64,000 nucleotides of DNA from Rugosimonospora africana. Its GTDB lineage: Bacteria; Actinomycetota; Actinomycetes; Mycobacteriales; Micromonosporaceae. Made by a program: the position numbers and the translations under genes. This document shows positions 1 through 8,770 of this stretch, in pieces. The notes beneath the pieces are model-generated. The model saw nothing but the letters and a program-made list of their open reading frames with translations, made no database searches and was not told where the DNA came from. Within the stretch, counting starts at the first letter, position 1; the number at the start of each line of letters is the position of its first letter. Where the stretch lies: NCBI RefSeq assembly GCF_016862975.1, contig NZ_BONZ01000038.1, positions 124,001 to 188,000 on the forward strand, written 5' to 3'.

Positions 1-2
1 GC

Positions 3-731
3 GGCGGCTACCACGAGCACGACCTGACGATCTCGACCGCGTTCGGCACCACGTACGACGACTACATCACCTGGGTCGGCAACAACTCGTGGCAGGTCCG
101 CCGGGACAGCACCACGCTCGGCACCTCGACCGCCAACCCGGGATCCTCGCACGGCGGCAACGCCGGTGAGGAGCTCACCGTCAACAGCGGCTCGGCGTCG
201 GCGATCACCGAGTTCCTGTTCAAGCAGACGTCCAGCGGCGGCATCTGGACCAACAACTGGCCGGGCGCCTCGGTCCGGACCGACAACCCGCCGTACGGCG
301 GCTGGGAGAGCACCGGATACAGCGCCGACTTCTACAGCAACTGCGGTTTCGGGCCGGCCGACCCCGGACCGTCGTTCACGCCGTTCACCGCGGCGGCCGC
401 TCCGACCGCCCTCACGACCATCGTGAGCCAACTGTCGGCCAGCAACGGTGTCGCCACTCCCCGGTCGGTCAGCTACGTCCTGACCACGCGGCAGGCCGCG
501 GCGAAGCTCACCAGCCAGGCCGTCGTCGACAGCGACCAGCCGGTCTACCTGGTCAGCCTGCGGGGCGCGTTCTCCGCCAAGGCGGCCAAGACGCCTCGGG
601 GAGCGGCGAAGCCGACCGGCGAGGTGATGACCGTGGCGATCGACCCGGCGACCGGCCGGATCACCGACTGGGGCATCGAGTCCGCCGCACCCGGCCTCGC
701 CACGCTGGGCGCGGTGCGGCAGCTGAGCTGA
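3..731 (+). CDS. Hypothetical secreted protein, 5' end outside window
   Basis: Open frame that runs in from the window edge and ends with TGA at 729-731; no start codon is visible. The readable ~242 residues have a Gly/Ser/Thr/Asn-rich first half with many aromatic residues (WVGNNSW, GGIWTNNW, YSNCGF), like an extracellular beta-sandwich. An Ala-rich linker follows, then a C-terminal ~100-residue part (VYLVSLRG, GEVMTVAIDPATGRITDWGI) that resembles small beta domains of secreted actinobacterial proteins. I do not recognise the family. Codon use is normal for the window and a strong terminator follows at 750-779, so this is a real gene end. Confidence 0.75.
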   Translation, partial: GGYHEHDLTISTAFGTTYDDYITWVGNNSWQVRRDSTTLGTSTANPGSSHGGNAGEELTVNSGSASAITEFLFKQTSSGGIWTNNWPGASVRTDNPPYGGWESTGYSADFYSNCGFGPADPGPSFTPFTAAAAPTALTTIVSQLSASNGVATPRSVSYVLTTRQAAAKLTSQAVVDSDQPVYLVSLRGAFSAKAAKTPRGAAKPTGEVMTVAIDPATGRITDWGIESAAPGLATLGAVRQLS

Positions 732-749
732 CTGTTCATCCGGAACGGA

Positions 750-779
750 GCCGGCCCGGCCACCGAAGGCCGGGCCGGC
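750..779 (+). terminator. Rho-independent-type hairpin after first gene
   Basis: Perfect 12-bp inverted repeat (GCCGGCCCGGCC, loop ACCGAA, complementary arm) starting 18 nt after the stop codon of the upstream plus-strand gene. There is no T-run, as usual for high-GC actinobacteria. It also lies just beyond the 3' end of the minus-strand lipoprotein gene, so it may serve both directions. Confidence 0.8.
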
Positions 780-813
780 TCACTTCCGCTGGTGGGCGGC
801 TCACTTCCGCTGG
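777..813. repeat. 21-bp-period direct duplication at a gene 3' end
   Basis: GGCTCACTTCCGCTGG occurs at 777-792 and again at 798-813. The second copy is the last codons and stop of the minus-strand lipoprotein gene (Gln-Arg-Lys-stop); the first copy lies just outside the gene. It looks like a small tandem duplication of the gene end. Confidence 0.7.
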
Positions 814-1157
814 CAGGTCACAGAGACGGCGCTGTCGGCCGAGGCGGTCACCGTGACGTGGGCGTCGACGCACGCGCCGTCGACCCCCTCCGCCGACAGC
901 GTGTACGTGCCCGCCGACAGGGTGAACCGGAACTCCTGTCCATCGGCCACAGTCTGCCGAGCCACCTCGTCCCCGCCGCGCGACACGACGACCGTGCCCG
1001 GCGCCCCCGCGGGCGACGCCTGGGACATGCCTCCGGTGAGCACGATCATGCCGTGCACGCTGCCCGTCGGCCCCGCCTGGCCGGCGGACTGGGAACAGCC
1101 GGTCGCCGTGAGCACGACCGCCACAACGACGACGATCAGAACCTTACGGACATTCAT
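801..1157 (-). CDS. Small secreted lipoprotein
   Basis: 118 residues. The N-terminus is a typical lipoprotein signal (MNVRKVLIVVVV..., lipobox LTATGC with the lipidated Cys at about residue 21). The mature part is ~95 residues of beta-rich sequence resembling a small carboxypeptidase-regulatory or transthyretin-like fold (GTVVVSRGGDEVARQ, AGTYTLSAEG) with two further cysteines (GACVDAH, VTCQRK) that could form a disulfide. It is the last gene of the minus-strand sugar operon, 18 nt downstream of the alpha-galactosidase gene, but it also has its own -10-like TACACT and a hairpin over its start codon. Function is unknown; an accessory surface protein of the sugar operon or an independent gene are both possible. 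Confidence 0.75.
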   Translation of the reverse strand: MNVRKVLIVVVVAVVLTATGCSQSAGQAGPTGSVHGMIVLTGGMSQASPAGAPGTVVVSRGGDEVARQTVADGQEFRFTLSAGTYTLSAEGVDGACVDAHVTVTASADSAVSVTCQRK

Positions 1158-1170
1158 GTCCGTAAGTGTA
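1143..1170 (-). promoter_or_regulatory. Leaderless -10 box and hairpin over the lipoprotein start codon
   Basis: On the minus strand TACACT (1170-1165) lies 7 nt before the ATG at 1157 and no Shine-Dalgarno is present. A perfect 10-bp inverted repeat (arms 1143-1152 and 1157-1166, loop of 4 nt) spans the start codon. It could act as an operator or as an mRNA hairpin limiting translation. Confidence 0.5.
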
Positions 1171-1175
1171 CCGAC

Positions 1176-3335
1176 TCAAGCCTCCCGCGCGTGGATGACC
1201 TGGCCGGTCTCCGGGAGGAGGCGGGGCAGCGCGACTCCCGCCCGGCCGAGCACGGCTCCGGTCATCGCCCGCGGTGCCCTCGTCCACTCCGGCAGCGGCA
1301 TGCCCGTCGCGGCGGGTTGGATCCCGTCGGGAAGCGTCGCCACGTAACGGACCTCCTCGGCCAGGCCGGGCAGCCGGGCGGGGCCGGGCGGCCAGGTGAC
1401 CGACCGGCGCAGCGTCGCCACGCCGTACCACGCCTCGCGGTGGTCGGGCGAGACGACGCCGGAGACCCAGATCGCGTCGTCCGGGTGGTCCGCGTTGACC
1501 ACCGTACCGCCGTGGAGAAGGTGCCGGTGCTCACGGTAGAAGGCGACCCAGGCCGCCAGTTGCGCGAACTCCTCCGGCGAGACGGTACGCAGGTCGATCT
1601 CGATGCCGAGATGGCACCACACCGCGGTCTGGGCGCGGAACTGCAGGGTCTGGGTGCGGCCGGTGGTGTGCGACGGCGACGGGCCGACGTGCGCGCCGAT
1701 CAGTTCGGGTGGTACCAGGAGCTTGAGGTACCGGTTGATCTGCTGCCGCTCCACCGGATCGTTGGTGTCGCTGCCCCACACGCGCTGCACGTGCTCCAGG
1801 ATTCCCAGGTCGACCCGGCCGCTGCCGGACGCGCAGGACTCGATCTCCAGGCCCGCGTGGGCGGCGCGCAGTTCGTCCATGAGGCGGTACACGGCCAGCG
1901 TCTGCCCGTGGATGGCCGGGCGGCCCTCGGGTGCGTGGCCGGCCTCCACCAGCGTGCGGTTGTGGTCCCACTTCAGGTAGGCGATGTCGTACTCGTCGAG
2001 CAGCGCCAGCAGCGCGTCCCGGATGTGTGCGTACGCACCCGGATGGGTCAGGTCGAGCACGTGCTGGTACCGGGACGAGTAGCCGACCCGCCCGCCGACG
2101 GAGAACAGCCACTCCGGGTGGGCCCGCGCCAGGTCGGAGTCCAGGTTCACCATCTCGGGCTCCACCCAGAGACCGAAGTCCATCCCGCGTTCCTTGACGC
2201 GCTTGATGAGCGGGTGCAGCCCGTCGGGCCAGACCTCCGGCGACACGGTCCAGTCGCCCAGGCCGCTGTGGTCGTCGCGCCGCGAGCCGAACCAGCCGTC
2301 GTCGAGCACGAAGCGTTCCGCGCCGACCTCCGCGGCGCGGTCGACGAGTTCCCCCAGCACGTCGATGTCGTGGTTGAAGTACACCGCCTCCCAGGAGTTC
2401 ACCACGACCGGCCGGGGACCGGCCGGATACGCGCGCCCCGACCGCACGTGGGCGTGGAACCGGGCGGCCATCTCGTCGAGACCGTCGCCGTAGGCGCCGT
2501 AGAACCACGGTGACGTGTAGCTTTCGCCGCGGGCGAGGACGATCTCGCCGCTCTGCAGCAGCTCGCCGCCGCCGAGCGCGCGGGCACCGTTGTAGAGGCG
2601 CTCGGCGTACAGCGACTGGTTGCCGCTGAACGCCACGTGAGCCCCCCACACCTCGCCGTCGCGGAACCCGAAGCCGCCGCGGCCCGCGATCAGCAGGTGC
2701 GCGGCGTCCAGCCCGGTACGCCCGCCCCGCTGCTCCCGCGCGTGCAGCCCGACCGGAAACGCGCAGCGCTGCGGCACGCGCTCCATTAGGTGCCTGCCGG
2801 TGAAGTCGAGCAGTTCGTCGGCGAGGCTCGGCACCGGCAGCACGATCCTGACGGCGTCCACCCGGTACGCCTCGCCGGTGTTGGTCACGCTCGCGCGGGC
2901 CCGCAGCAGACCGGTGGACAGCAGGTCGACGGTCAGCTCGAGGGACAGCTCGGCGTGGTCGTCGCGCGCGACGGCGCGCAGCCGGTCGGCGGTGCGCCCG
3001 TCCTCGGTCGGCGCGTCCCGGTGCACCGACGTGCCGACCACCCGGAAGGCCGGTGACCAGTCCCGGCCATCGCGGGAGCCCTCCAGACCGGGGCGCCCGA
3101 GCCAACCGGCCTCGAACTCGGGCAGGATCGACACGTTCCAGACCTGGTCGTTGGGATTGTGGTCGAACGGCGGCATCTGCGCGGTCTCGATCGCGCCGAG
3201 TTCCGCGTCGGACAGTTCGCCGAGACTCGCGCCCCAGTAGAGCAGGCGGGGCAGCCGGTCCTCGCCGGTGGCGAACACGACGCTGACGCCGGCGGAGTGG
3301 AAGTGGACGTGGTTGGGGGTCGGTGTGTCCGCCAC
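1176..3335 (-). CDS. Alpha-galactosidase, GH36 family
   Basis: About 719 residues from the GTG at 3335, chosen because AGGAG lies 12 nt upstream; an in-frame GTG at 3374 has no ribosome site. The layout is that of GH36: N-terminal beta-supersandwich (~1-300), (beta/alpha)8 barrel with VLDDGWFG...LGDW (~345-360), the nucleophile Asp in LKWDHNR (~457), substrate-binding SCASGSGR (~500) and the acid/base region SDTNDPVER (~523), then a short C-terminal beta domain. It should hydrolyse terminal alpha-1,6-galactose from melibiose, raffinose or galactomannan oligosaccharides. There is no signal peptide, so it acts in the cytoplasm on sugars imported by the upstream ABC transporter. It follows the GH5-like gene by 42 nt in the same operon. 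Confidence 0.93.
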   Translation of the reverse strand: MADTPTPNHVHFHSAGVSVVFATGEDRLPRLLYWGASLGELSDAELGAIETAQMPPFDHNPNDQVWNVSILPEFEAGWLGRPGLEGSRDGRDWSPAFRVVGTSVHRDAPTEDGRTADRLRAVARDDHAELSLELTVDLLSTGLLRARASVTNTGEAYRVDAVRIVLPVPSLADELLDFTGRHLMERVPQRCAFPVGLHAREQRGGRTGLDAAHLLIAGRGGFGFRDGEVWGAHVAFSGNQSLYAERLYNGARALGGGELLQSGEIVLARGESYTSPWFYGAYGDGLDEMAARFHAHVRSGRAYPAGPRPVVVNSWEAVYFNHDIDVLGELVDRAAEVGAERFVLDDGWFGSRRDDHSGLGDWTVSPEVWPDGLHPLIKRVKERGMDFGLWVEPEMVNLDSDLARAHPEWLFSVGGRVGYSSRYQHVLDLTHPGAYAHIRDALLALLDEYDIAYLKWDHNRTLVEAGHAPEGRPAIHGQTLAVYRLMDELRAAHAGLEIESCASGSGRVDLGILEHVQRVWGSDTNDPVERQQINRYLKLLVPPELIGAHVGPSPSHTTGRTQTLQFRAQTAVWCHLGIEIDLRTVSPEEFAQLAAWVAFYREHRHLLHGGTVVNADHPDDAIWVSGVVSPDHREAWYGVATLRRSVTWPPGPARLPGLAEEVRYVATLPDGIQPAATGMPLPEWTRAPRAMTGAVLGRAGVALPRLLPETGQVIHAREA

Positions 3336-3377
3336 GATGGGCCCTGGCTCCTGGAGATGAGGTACGTTGCGCACTGG

Positions 3378-5267
3378 TCAGCGATCCGCGGCCGCCGGCG
3401 GCACGGGTACGACCGCCGCGCCGAAGGCGGGCAGCGCCACCGGGGTGCCGCCCACGGTGGCCGTGACGGGTCCCGGGTGTTCGCTGATCACGATGGCGAA
3501 GCGGGCGCCGTCGTCACGGACGAGCGTGTCGACGATCAGCCGGGGGTCGCCGCCGTTGTCGATGGCGGGCAGCGCGCCGGCCTCGGCGGCCAGGGCCCGG
3601 TACAGGCGCACGGTGTCGTCCGGGTTGACCCCGGGCGTACGGGCGGCGAAGTACTCCACCGGGTAGCCGAGCAGCACGATCTGGCCGCGGCCGGTGGCCC
3701 GGGTGGCGAGGGCGGGCTGCCCGCCGGCGGTCGCGACGGCCACCGCCCCGGCCGGCTCGAACGGCAACCTGCTGCGGCCGGAGTAGCTGCCGGCGGCGCG
3801 GAACCGCAGCGTGTCCCCCGGGTTCAGCCCGCCGAACGAGCGGTCGAAGCGCACCTCGACGTCGTCGGTCTCGACCGGGTCGACGAGCCCGTAACGCAGG
3901 CCGTGCCGGATGCCGAACATGCCGTCGAAGTCGGGGTGCCAGGGTCCGCGCTGGCCGGGCGTGTCGCCGGAGAAGTACGAGACGTAGACCAGTGCCCCGT
4001 CGCGGGCCAGTTGCTCCAGACGTTGCCAGGTCGGCCCGTTCAGGCGCTTCCCGCACGGTACGAGCACGAGCTTCGCGTCCGGGATCCCGTCCGCCTCGCG
4101 GACCGGCAGCGGGGTCAGGCCGGCCAGCCGGGCCGACACGTACGCCTGGTGCAGGATCTCGAACTCGACGTCGGCGGCGCCCGCGTCGACGCCCGGAGTG
4201 TCCCCGTCGAGCCACTCCGGCACCACGAGGACGGTGTCGGTGTCGGCGCGGGTGCAGCGGGGAAGGTCGATCTCGCGCAGCGTGCGCGCGAAGGCGGCCA
4301 GCTCCCGGGCCGCCTGCTTCGGCTGCCGGTCCGGGGTCATGATGCCGAAGTGCAGTTCGAACGGGTGGTGGCTGTACGGCGGCTGGCCGACCAGGTCGAA
4401 GTCGGTGTTGTTCCAGGCGATGAAGCCGGTGGCGCCGGCCGCCAGCGCGGAGTGCAGCACCTGGCGGTAGTAGTCGCCCGCGTGCTCCTCCGAGGCGAAG
4501 TTGCTGGTGAGACCGAACTCTTCGAGCACCACGGGCAGCCCGAAGGTGTTGGCGAGCTCCAGCTTGAACGCGATGAGCAGGTGCTGGCGGATCAGGTCGT
4601 CGCCCATGCCGTACAGGTGCGGCCCGATCCAGTCGACGGTCTCGCGCAGCTGGCGCAGCCGGAACCCGTTGTCCTCGCCGTACAGGTCCACGCCCAGGAC
4701 GCCGTCGCCGAGGGACACCGGCCCCCGGCCGCCGCCGGCCCGTACCGCCTGGGTCATCAGCTCGGCCCAGGCGCGGATGTTGTCCGGGTCGTCGCTGCCG
4801 CCGTAGAAATGCATCTCGTTGCTGATGAGCCAGCCCGCGATGGCCGGGTGGTCGGCGATGCCCGCGGTGACCGTGCGGATGTAGGCCGCCTGCCTGCCCA
4901 GCAGGTAGCCGTCGGCGTAGAGGTTCCCGCCGCGCCGCCACGGCGGGTCGAAGTTGCGCCCGGACATGCCGCCGATGATGAAGGTCGGGATGGTCTTCAG
5001 GCCGTGGCGCGCGTGCAGGTCCAGGAACGTGCGGAAGTGACCGATCAGCGTCTCGTCGACGCGGTACGGCTCGGGCTGGAAGTCGGGCCAGAAACAGAAG
5101 CTCCGGGTGACGGTCAGCCCGAGTTCGGCGAGCGCGGCCAGCTCCGCGTCGACGGTGTGCTCGTCGAACCGGCGCCACATGTACGGACCGCCGGCGGCGC
5201 TCCAGAAGTTCACTCCGATCCAGGGCTGGTCGGTGTCGGGCAGGCAACGGGTGGGGCGCGAGACCAT
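3378..5267 (-). CDS. GH5-type glycoside hydrolase, probable beta-mannosidase
   Basis: 629 residues, ATG at 5267 preceded by AAGGA. The N-terminal ~330 residues form a clan A barrel with the acid/base Glu151 in ISNEMHFY and the nucleophile Glu250 in VLEEFG. They are followed by a GH42-like trimerisation/glutamine-amidotransferase-fold domain (~345-530; LVLVPCGKRLNG, GALVYVSYFSGD) and a C-terminal beta domain. This architecture is what I know from GH5 subfamily 18 actinobacterial beta-mannosidases, but the subfamily is my inference. No signal peptide, so it is cytoplasmic. Co-transcription with a GH36 alpha-galactosidase and a CUT1 transporter suggests degradation of imported galacto-mannooligosaccharides; another beta-glycoside is possible. 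Confidence 0.85.
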   Translation of the reverse strand: MVSRPTRCLPDTDQPWIGVNFWSAAGGPYMWRRFDEHTVDAELAALAELGLTVTRSFCFWPDFQPEPYRVDETLIGHFRTFLDLHARHGLKTIPTFIIGGMSGRNFDPPWRRGGNLYADGYLLGRQAAYIRTVTAGIADHPAIAGWLISNEMHFYGGSDDPDNIRAWAELMTQAVRAGGGRGPVSLGDGVLGVDLYGEDNGFRLRQLRETVDWIGPHLYGMGDDLIRQHLLIAFKLELANTFGLPVVLEEFGLTSNFASEEHAGDYYRQVLHSALAAGATGFIAWNNTDFDLVGQPPYSHHPFELHFGIMTPDRQPKQAARELAAFARTLREIDLPRCTRADTDTVLVVPEWLDGDTPGVDAGAADVEFEILHQAYVSARLAGLTPLPVREADGIPDAKLVLVPCGKRLNGPTWQRLEQLARDGALVYVSYFSGDTPGQRGPWHPDFDGMFGIRHGLRYGLVDPVETDDVEVRFDRSFGGLNPGDTLRFRAAGSYSGRSRLPFEPAGAVAVATAGGQPALATRATGRGQIVLLGYPVEYFAARTPGVNPDDTVRLYRALAAEAGALPAIDNGGDPRLIVDTLVRDDGARFAIVISEHPGPVTATVGGTPVALPAFGAAVVPVPPAAADR

Positions 5268-5322
5268 GTGCTTTTCCTTGTGAGCTGAGGTGGGTGGATC
5301 GGTCGGCCGGGCCGCCGGTGTG

Positions 5323-6162
5323 CTACTTCACGGCGCCGGCGGTCAGGCCGCGGATGAGGAACCGCTGCACGGCGAGGAACCCGGCGACTACCGGGACGCT
5401 GACCACGACCGAGGCGGCCATGATCTGGTTCCAGTCGGTCACGTCGCGGGTGGCGTACTCCTGCAGGCCAATCGCGAGGGTACGGGTGGACTCGGTGGTC
5501 AGTACCGAGGCGAACAGCACCTCTCCCCACGCGGTCATGTACGCGAAGATGGCCACCGCGATGATCCCGGGACGGGCCACCGGCAGCACGATGCGCCACA
5601 GCGCTCCCCAGCGGGTCGTGCCGTCGACGAGAGCGGCCTCCTCGAGTTCGCGCGGGATGGTGTCGAAGAAGCCGATCAGCATCCAGATCGAGAACGGCAG
5701 CGCGAACGTCAGGTACGTGATGATGAGCCCGAACAGCGACCCGGACAGCGGGACACCGAGGTAGCGCTGCAGGTTGATGAAGATCAGGTACAGCGGCAGC
5801 AGGAACAGGATGCCCGGGAACATCTGGGTCGACAGCACCGCGAAGGAGAACAGGCGCCGCCCGGCGAACGCGAACCGGGAGACCGCGTAGGCGCCCAGGG
5901 TCGCCAGGACGACCGAGATGGCCGCCGAGCAGACCGACACGATGATGCTGTTGAGGAAGTAGTGCGCGAGCGGCACGGTCTGCCACATCTGCACGTACGC
6001 GTCCAGCGTGATGTGCTTCGGTACCCAGCTGAAGGTGTTCTGCACCTCGGACAGCGGCTTCACCGACGTGTCGAGGATGATGAGCACCGGCAGCAGGGTG
6101 AAGATCCCGATCAGGGTCAGCGCCACGCGCCGGACCCACCGCCCGGCGGTCGTCTCACGCAT
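5323..6162 (-). CDS. Sugar ABC transporter permease, MalG type
   Basis: 279 residues with six predicted membrane helices. The binding-protein-dependent transport signature (EAA loop) is EEAALVDGTTRWGALWRIVLP around residue 190, the site that docks the ATPase. It is the second permease of a CUT1 (carbohydrate uptake 1) importer; its start overlaps the end of the partner permease gene by 8 nt, showing translational coupling. No ATPase gene lies nearby; in actinobacteria such importers commonly share a multitasking ATPase of the MsiK type encoded elsewhere. Confidence 0.95.
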   Translation of the reverse strand: MRETTAGRWVRRVALTLIGIFTLLPVLIILDTSVKPLSEVQNTFSWVPKHITLDAYVQMWQTVPLAHYFLNSIIVSVCSAAISVVLATLGAYAVSRFAFAGRRLFSFAVLSTQMFPGILFLLPLYLIFINLQRYLGVPLSGSLFGLIITYLTFALPFSIWMLIGFFDTIPRELEEAALVDGTTRWGALWRIVLPVARPGIIAVAIFAYMTAWGEVLFASVLTTESTRTLAIGLQEYATRDVTDWNQIMAASVVVSVPVVAGFLAVQRFLIRGLTAGAVK

Positions 6163-7144
6163 CGACGGCCTCCGTTCCCGTGCGCGTCGAGCGCAGATAG
6201 ACGAATGAGATGATGGCCAGGAACACCAGCAGCAGCACGGACATCGCGGAGCCGAGGCCGAAGTTCCACTGCCCGAACGCGTTGCTGTAGATGTACATGC
6301 TGATCGGTTCGGCGCTCTTGGGCGGCGCGCTGCCGAACATGACGAACGGGGTGTTGAAGTCGTTGAAGGTGCCGATGCCGACGATCAGCACGACGATGAG
6401 GTTGGTCTGGCGGATCTGCGGCAGGGTGATCGACCAGAACTGCCGCACCATCCCGGCGCCGTCCATGACGGCGGCCTCGTAGAGTTCGTCCGGCACGCCC
6501 TGCACCGCGGCCAGCAGCATGATGAACGCGAACGGCCACGTCTTCCACACGGACGTGACCACCATCGCCCAGAACGCGTGCGACCCGATGAGCCAGAACG
6601 GCCCCGAGTGCAGGACGTGCAGATCGTCGACCAGCAGGTGATTGATCGCTCCGCTGTCCTTCTGGAACATGAACGTCCAGGTCATGATGCCGACGAACGC
6701 CGGCAGCGCGTACGGCAGCAGGAACAGCGAACGCAACAGCGAACGGCCCTTGAACTCCACCGACAGGAACACCGCCGCCGCCGTCGCGATGACCCAGGAG
6801 AAGGCCAGCACCAACAGTGTGTACGGGACCGTGACGAGGAACGAGTCCAGCAGGCCGCGCCCGACCGGGCCGGAGATGTCGACACTCACCCGGAAGTTGG
6901 CCAGGCCGGCGAACGGCGCGTTCGACCAGTTGCGGATCGTGTAGACGGTCAGGTGGTAGAAGGCCATCACCACCCCGGCGACCATCGGGACGATGTGAAC
7001 GAGCAGTTCGAAGAAGACCGCGGGCGCGACCAGCAGGAAGGGCATCACCTTCGGGTTCTGCCACCACCCCGGCTTCGTGCCCCGCGCCGGCGACAGGCGC
7101 GGCAACCGCGTGCGGCGGTCGTCGTCGGTGACCAGGTTGGCCAT
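6155..7144 (-). CDS. Sugar ABC transporter permease, MalF type
   Basis: 329 residues; ATG at 7144 with GGAAAGG upstream. A cytoplasmic N-terminal tail (~50 residues, Arg-rich) is followed by six or more helices, with the EAA loop YEAAVMDGAGMVRQFWSITL about two thirds along. It pairs with the MalG-type permease that overlaps its 3' end. The binding-protein gene lies 112 nt upstream, separated by a strong hairpin. Confidence 0.95.
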   Translation of the reverse strand: MANLVTDDDRRTRLPRLSPARGTKPGWWQNPKVMPFLLVAPAVFFELLVHIVPMVAGVVMAFYHLTVYTIRNWSNAPFAGLANFRVSVDISGPVGRGLLDSFLVTVPYTLLVLAFSWVIATAAAVFLSVEFKGRSLLRSLFLLPYALPAFVGIMTWTFMFQKDSGAINHLLVDDLHVLHSGPFWLIGSHAFWAMVVTSVWKTWPFAFIMLLAAVQGVPDELYEAAVMDGAGMVRQFWSITLPQIRQTNLIVVLIVGIGTFNDFNTPFVMFGSAPPKSAEPISMYIYSNAFGQWNFGLGSAMSVLLLVFLAIISFVYLRSTRTGTEAVDA

Positions 7145-7206
7145 GGGTCGTGATTGCCTTTCCGGGCTTGCTAGCCGTTGACCGGATCGATGGGCGGGCG
7201 CGGCAG

Positions 7207-7242
7207 GCGGATGCGGCGTGCGGCCAGCGCCGCCGCATCCGC
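7207..7242 (-). terminator. Intra-operon hairpin between binding protein and permease genes
   Basis: Perfect 12-bp inverted repeat (GCGGATGCGGCG / CGCCGCATCCGC, 12-nt loop) 15 nt after the binding-protein stop codon and 62 nt before the MalF-type start. At this position such hairpins commonly act as partial terminators or mRNA stabilisers that keep binding protein in excess over permease. Confidence 0.7.
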
Positions 7243-7256
7243 TCCGTGGTCAGGGG

Positions 7257-8612
7257 TCACTGCCCGCCGGTGGAAGCGATCAGTTGTTTCTGCGCATCCG
7301 TCAGCGCGGAGACGATGGCGCTGGTCGAAGGCGCCGTACCGGTCGACGCGGTCTTCGCGATGAGGCTGGTGACCGCGCCGCCGAGCAGCGTCTCCATCTG
7401 GCTCTCCGATGGGTACAGCGGCATCGGCGCGCTGTGGTTCTCCAGGATTTCCCGGTACACCTTGGTCGTGTCGTCCTGGAACTGCGGGTCGTCGTAGGCG
7501 CTGGTGATCACCGGCAGCGTGCCGTAGATGTGATTGATCGCCACCTGCTCCGGCTGGCTGGTCATGAACTTCACCAGTTCCAGCGCCGCCTTCTGGTGTT
7601 CGGTGGACTGCCGCACGACGAGGTTGATGCCGGCGACGTGGCTCTGGATCGGCTTGCCGCCGGCCGGCAGCGGCGAGAACACCGGCACCTGCGCGATGCC
7701 GAACTGCGAGGCGTCCATGCCGAGTTGGGTCAGGCTGGTGGCCACGCCCTGCCCGATCGTCATCGCGGCCTTGTTCTTGGCGAAGTCGGACAGCGGCTGG
7801 GCGCCGTTCTGCGCGTTGGCCGGGTTGGCGATGCCGTTCCTGCCGAACAGGCCGACGTAGGTCGTCAGCGCGTCCGCGAGCTTCTGGTTGGCGAAATCGG
7901 GCTTGCCCGACGAGTTGTACAGCGGGCTGCCCGACTGCTCGCCGAGGATGAAGGCCCAGTGCGAGGCGTCCGTCGCGTTGCTGCCGTCGAGCGCGATGCC
8001 GTACCGGCCGGCCGTCGTCAGCTTCCTGCCGTCGGTGATCAGCTCGTCCCACGTCGCCGGTGGCTTGGCGATGCCGGCGGCGGCGAAATCGGCCTTGTTG
8101 TATGCCAATGAGTAGGACGTCGCGTACACCGGAACGGACATCGGCGTCTTGTTGGGCAGTCCGTTCTCGGCGAAGCTGGTCTGCACGAACTTGCTCTGGC
8201 CGCCGATCTGGTCGAGGACCTTCGGCGTGAACTCCAGGAAACCTCCGCTGGCGGCCAGCGACGGCGCCCAGGTGTTACCGATCTCCATGACGTCGGCGCC
8301 GTTGTTGCTGGTGACCGCGTTGAGGATGCGGGTCTGCAGGGTGGTCCAGGGAATGACCTCGAGCTTGACCTTGACCCCGGTCTGCTGGGTGAACTTCTTG
8401 AACTCGGCCGTCAGCGTCTTCTGCGTCTGATCGGCGCCGGTCCCCTGCAGAGTCGCCCAGTAGGTGAGCGTCTGCCCGGACACCGGGCCGGAATCGCCCG
8501 AGCCGCCGCCCGAACAGGCGGACAGGGCCACAACGGCAGCGGCGGCCACGGCCGTCACGCCCGCCAGGGAGCGCCGCCGGAGGCCGCGCGAACTGATCTT
8601 GTCACTAATCAT
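7257..8612 (-). CDS. Extracellular sugar-binding lipoprotein of the CUT1 transporter
   Basis: 451 residues from the ATG at 8612. The start fits because a clean lipoprotein signal follows directly (Arg-rich n-region, Ala/Val core, lipobox LSAC at ~31-34, then a GGGSGDSG linker). The remainder is a family 1 solute-binding protein (LTYWATLQG, VIPWTTLQTRILNAV, NGADVMEIGNTW, ALELVKFMTSQPEQ). It captures the oligosaccharide outside the membrane and delivers it to the two permeases. First gene of the operon; the divergent AraC-type regulator starts 237 nt away, so it is probably induced by the transported sugar. Confidence 0.95.
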   Translation of the reverse strand: MISDKISSRGLRRRSLAGVTAVAAAAVVALSACSGGGSGDSGPVSGQTLTYWATLQGTGADQTQKTLTAEFKKFTQQTGVKVKLEVIPWTTLQTRILNAVTSNNGADVMEIGNTWAPSLAASGGFLEFTPKVLDQIGGQSKFVQTSFAENGLPNKTPMSVPVYATSYSLAYNKADFAAAGIAKPPATWDELITDGRKLTTAGRYGIALDGSNATDASHWAFILGEQSGSPLYNSSGKPDFANQKLADALTTYVGLFGRNGIANPANAQNGAQPLSDFAKNKAAMTIGQGVATSLTQLGMDASQFGIAQVPVFSPLPAGGKPIQSHVAGINLVVRQSTEHQKAALELVKFMTSQPEQVAINHIYGTLPVITSAYDDPQFQDDTTKVYREILENHSAPMPLYPSESQMETLLGGAVTSLIAKTASTGTAPSTSAIVSALTDAQKQLIASTGGQ

Positions 8613-8747
8613 GAGGTGCTGTCTCTCTTCTCTCCACACCTGTCTCTCACACACATGCGGGTGAATTGGTGCGACCCCCGGCGCGCGGTCCCCGCCGCCG
8701 GCCAAAGCTGGAGGGATTGGATGCCACCCCAACCGGCTGCGCCGTGT

Positions 8748-8770
8748 CACGCCAGGACGTTACTGGCGTG
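8748..8770. promoter_or_regulatory. Candidate operator between binding-protein and AraC genes
   Basis: Inverted repeat CACGCCAG (8748-8755), 7-nt spacer, CTGGCGTG (8763-8770) in the 237-nt divergent spacer. Its position fits an operator for the adjacent AraC-family protein controlling both directions. A weaker second pair, TTCGTC (8794-8799) and GACGAA (8810-8815), lies closer to the regulator gene. Confidence 0.45.

Noticed and set aside
792-2513. 573-codon plus-strand frame
   Set aside because: Antisense to the lipoprotein and GH36 genes; no recognisable motif.
3159-5288. 709-codon plus-strand frame
   Set aside because: Complementary to the GH5 gene, which has both catalytic Glu motifs, a ribosome site and normal codon use.
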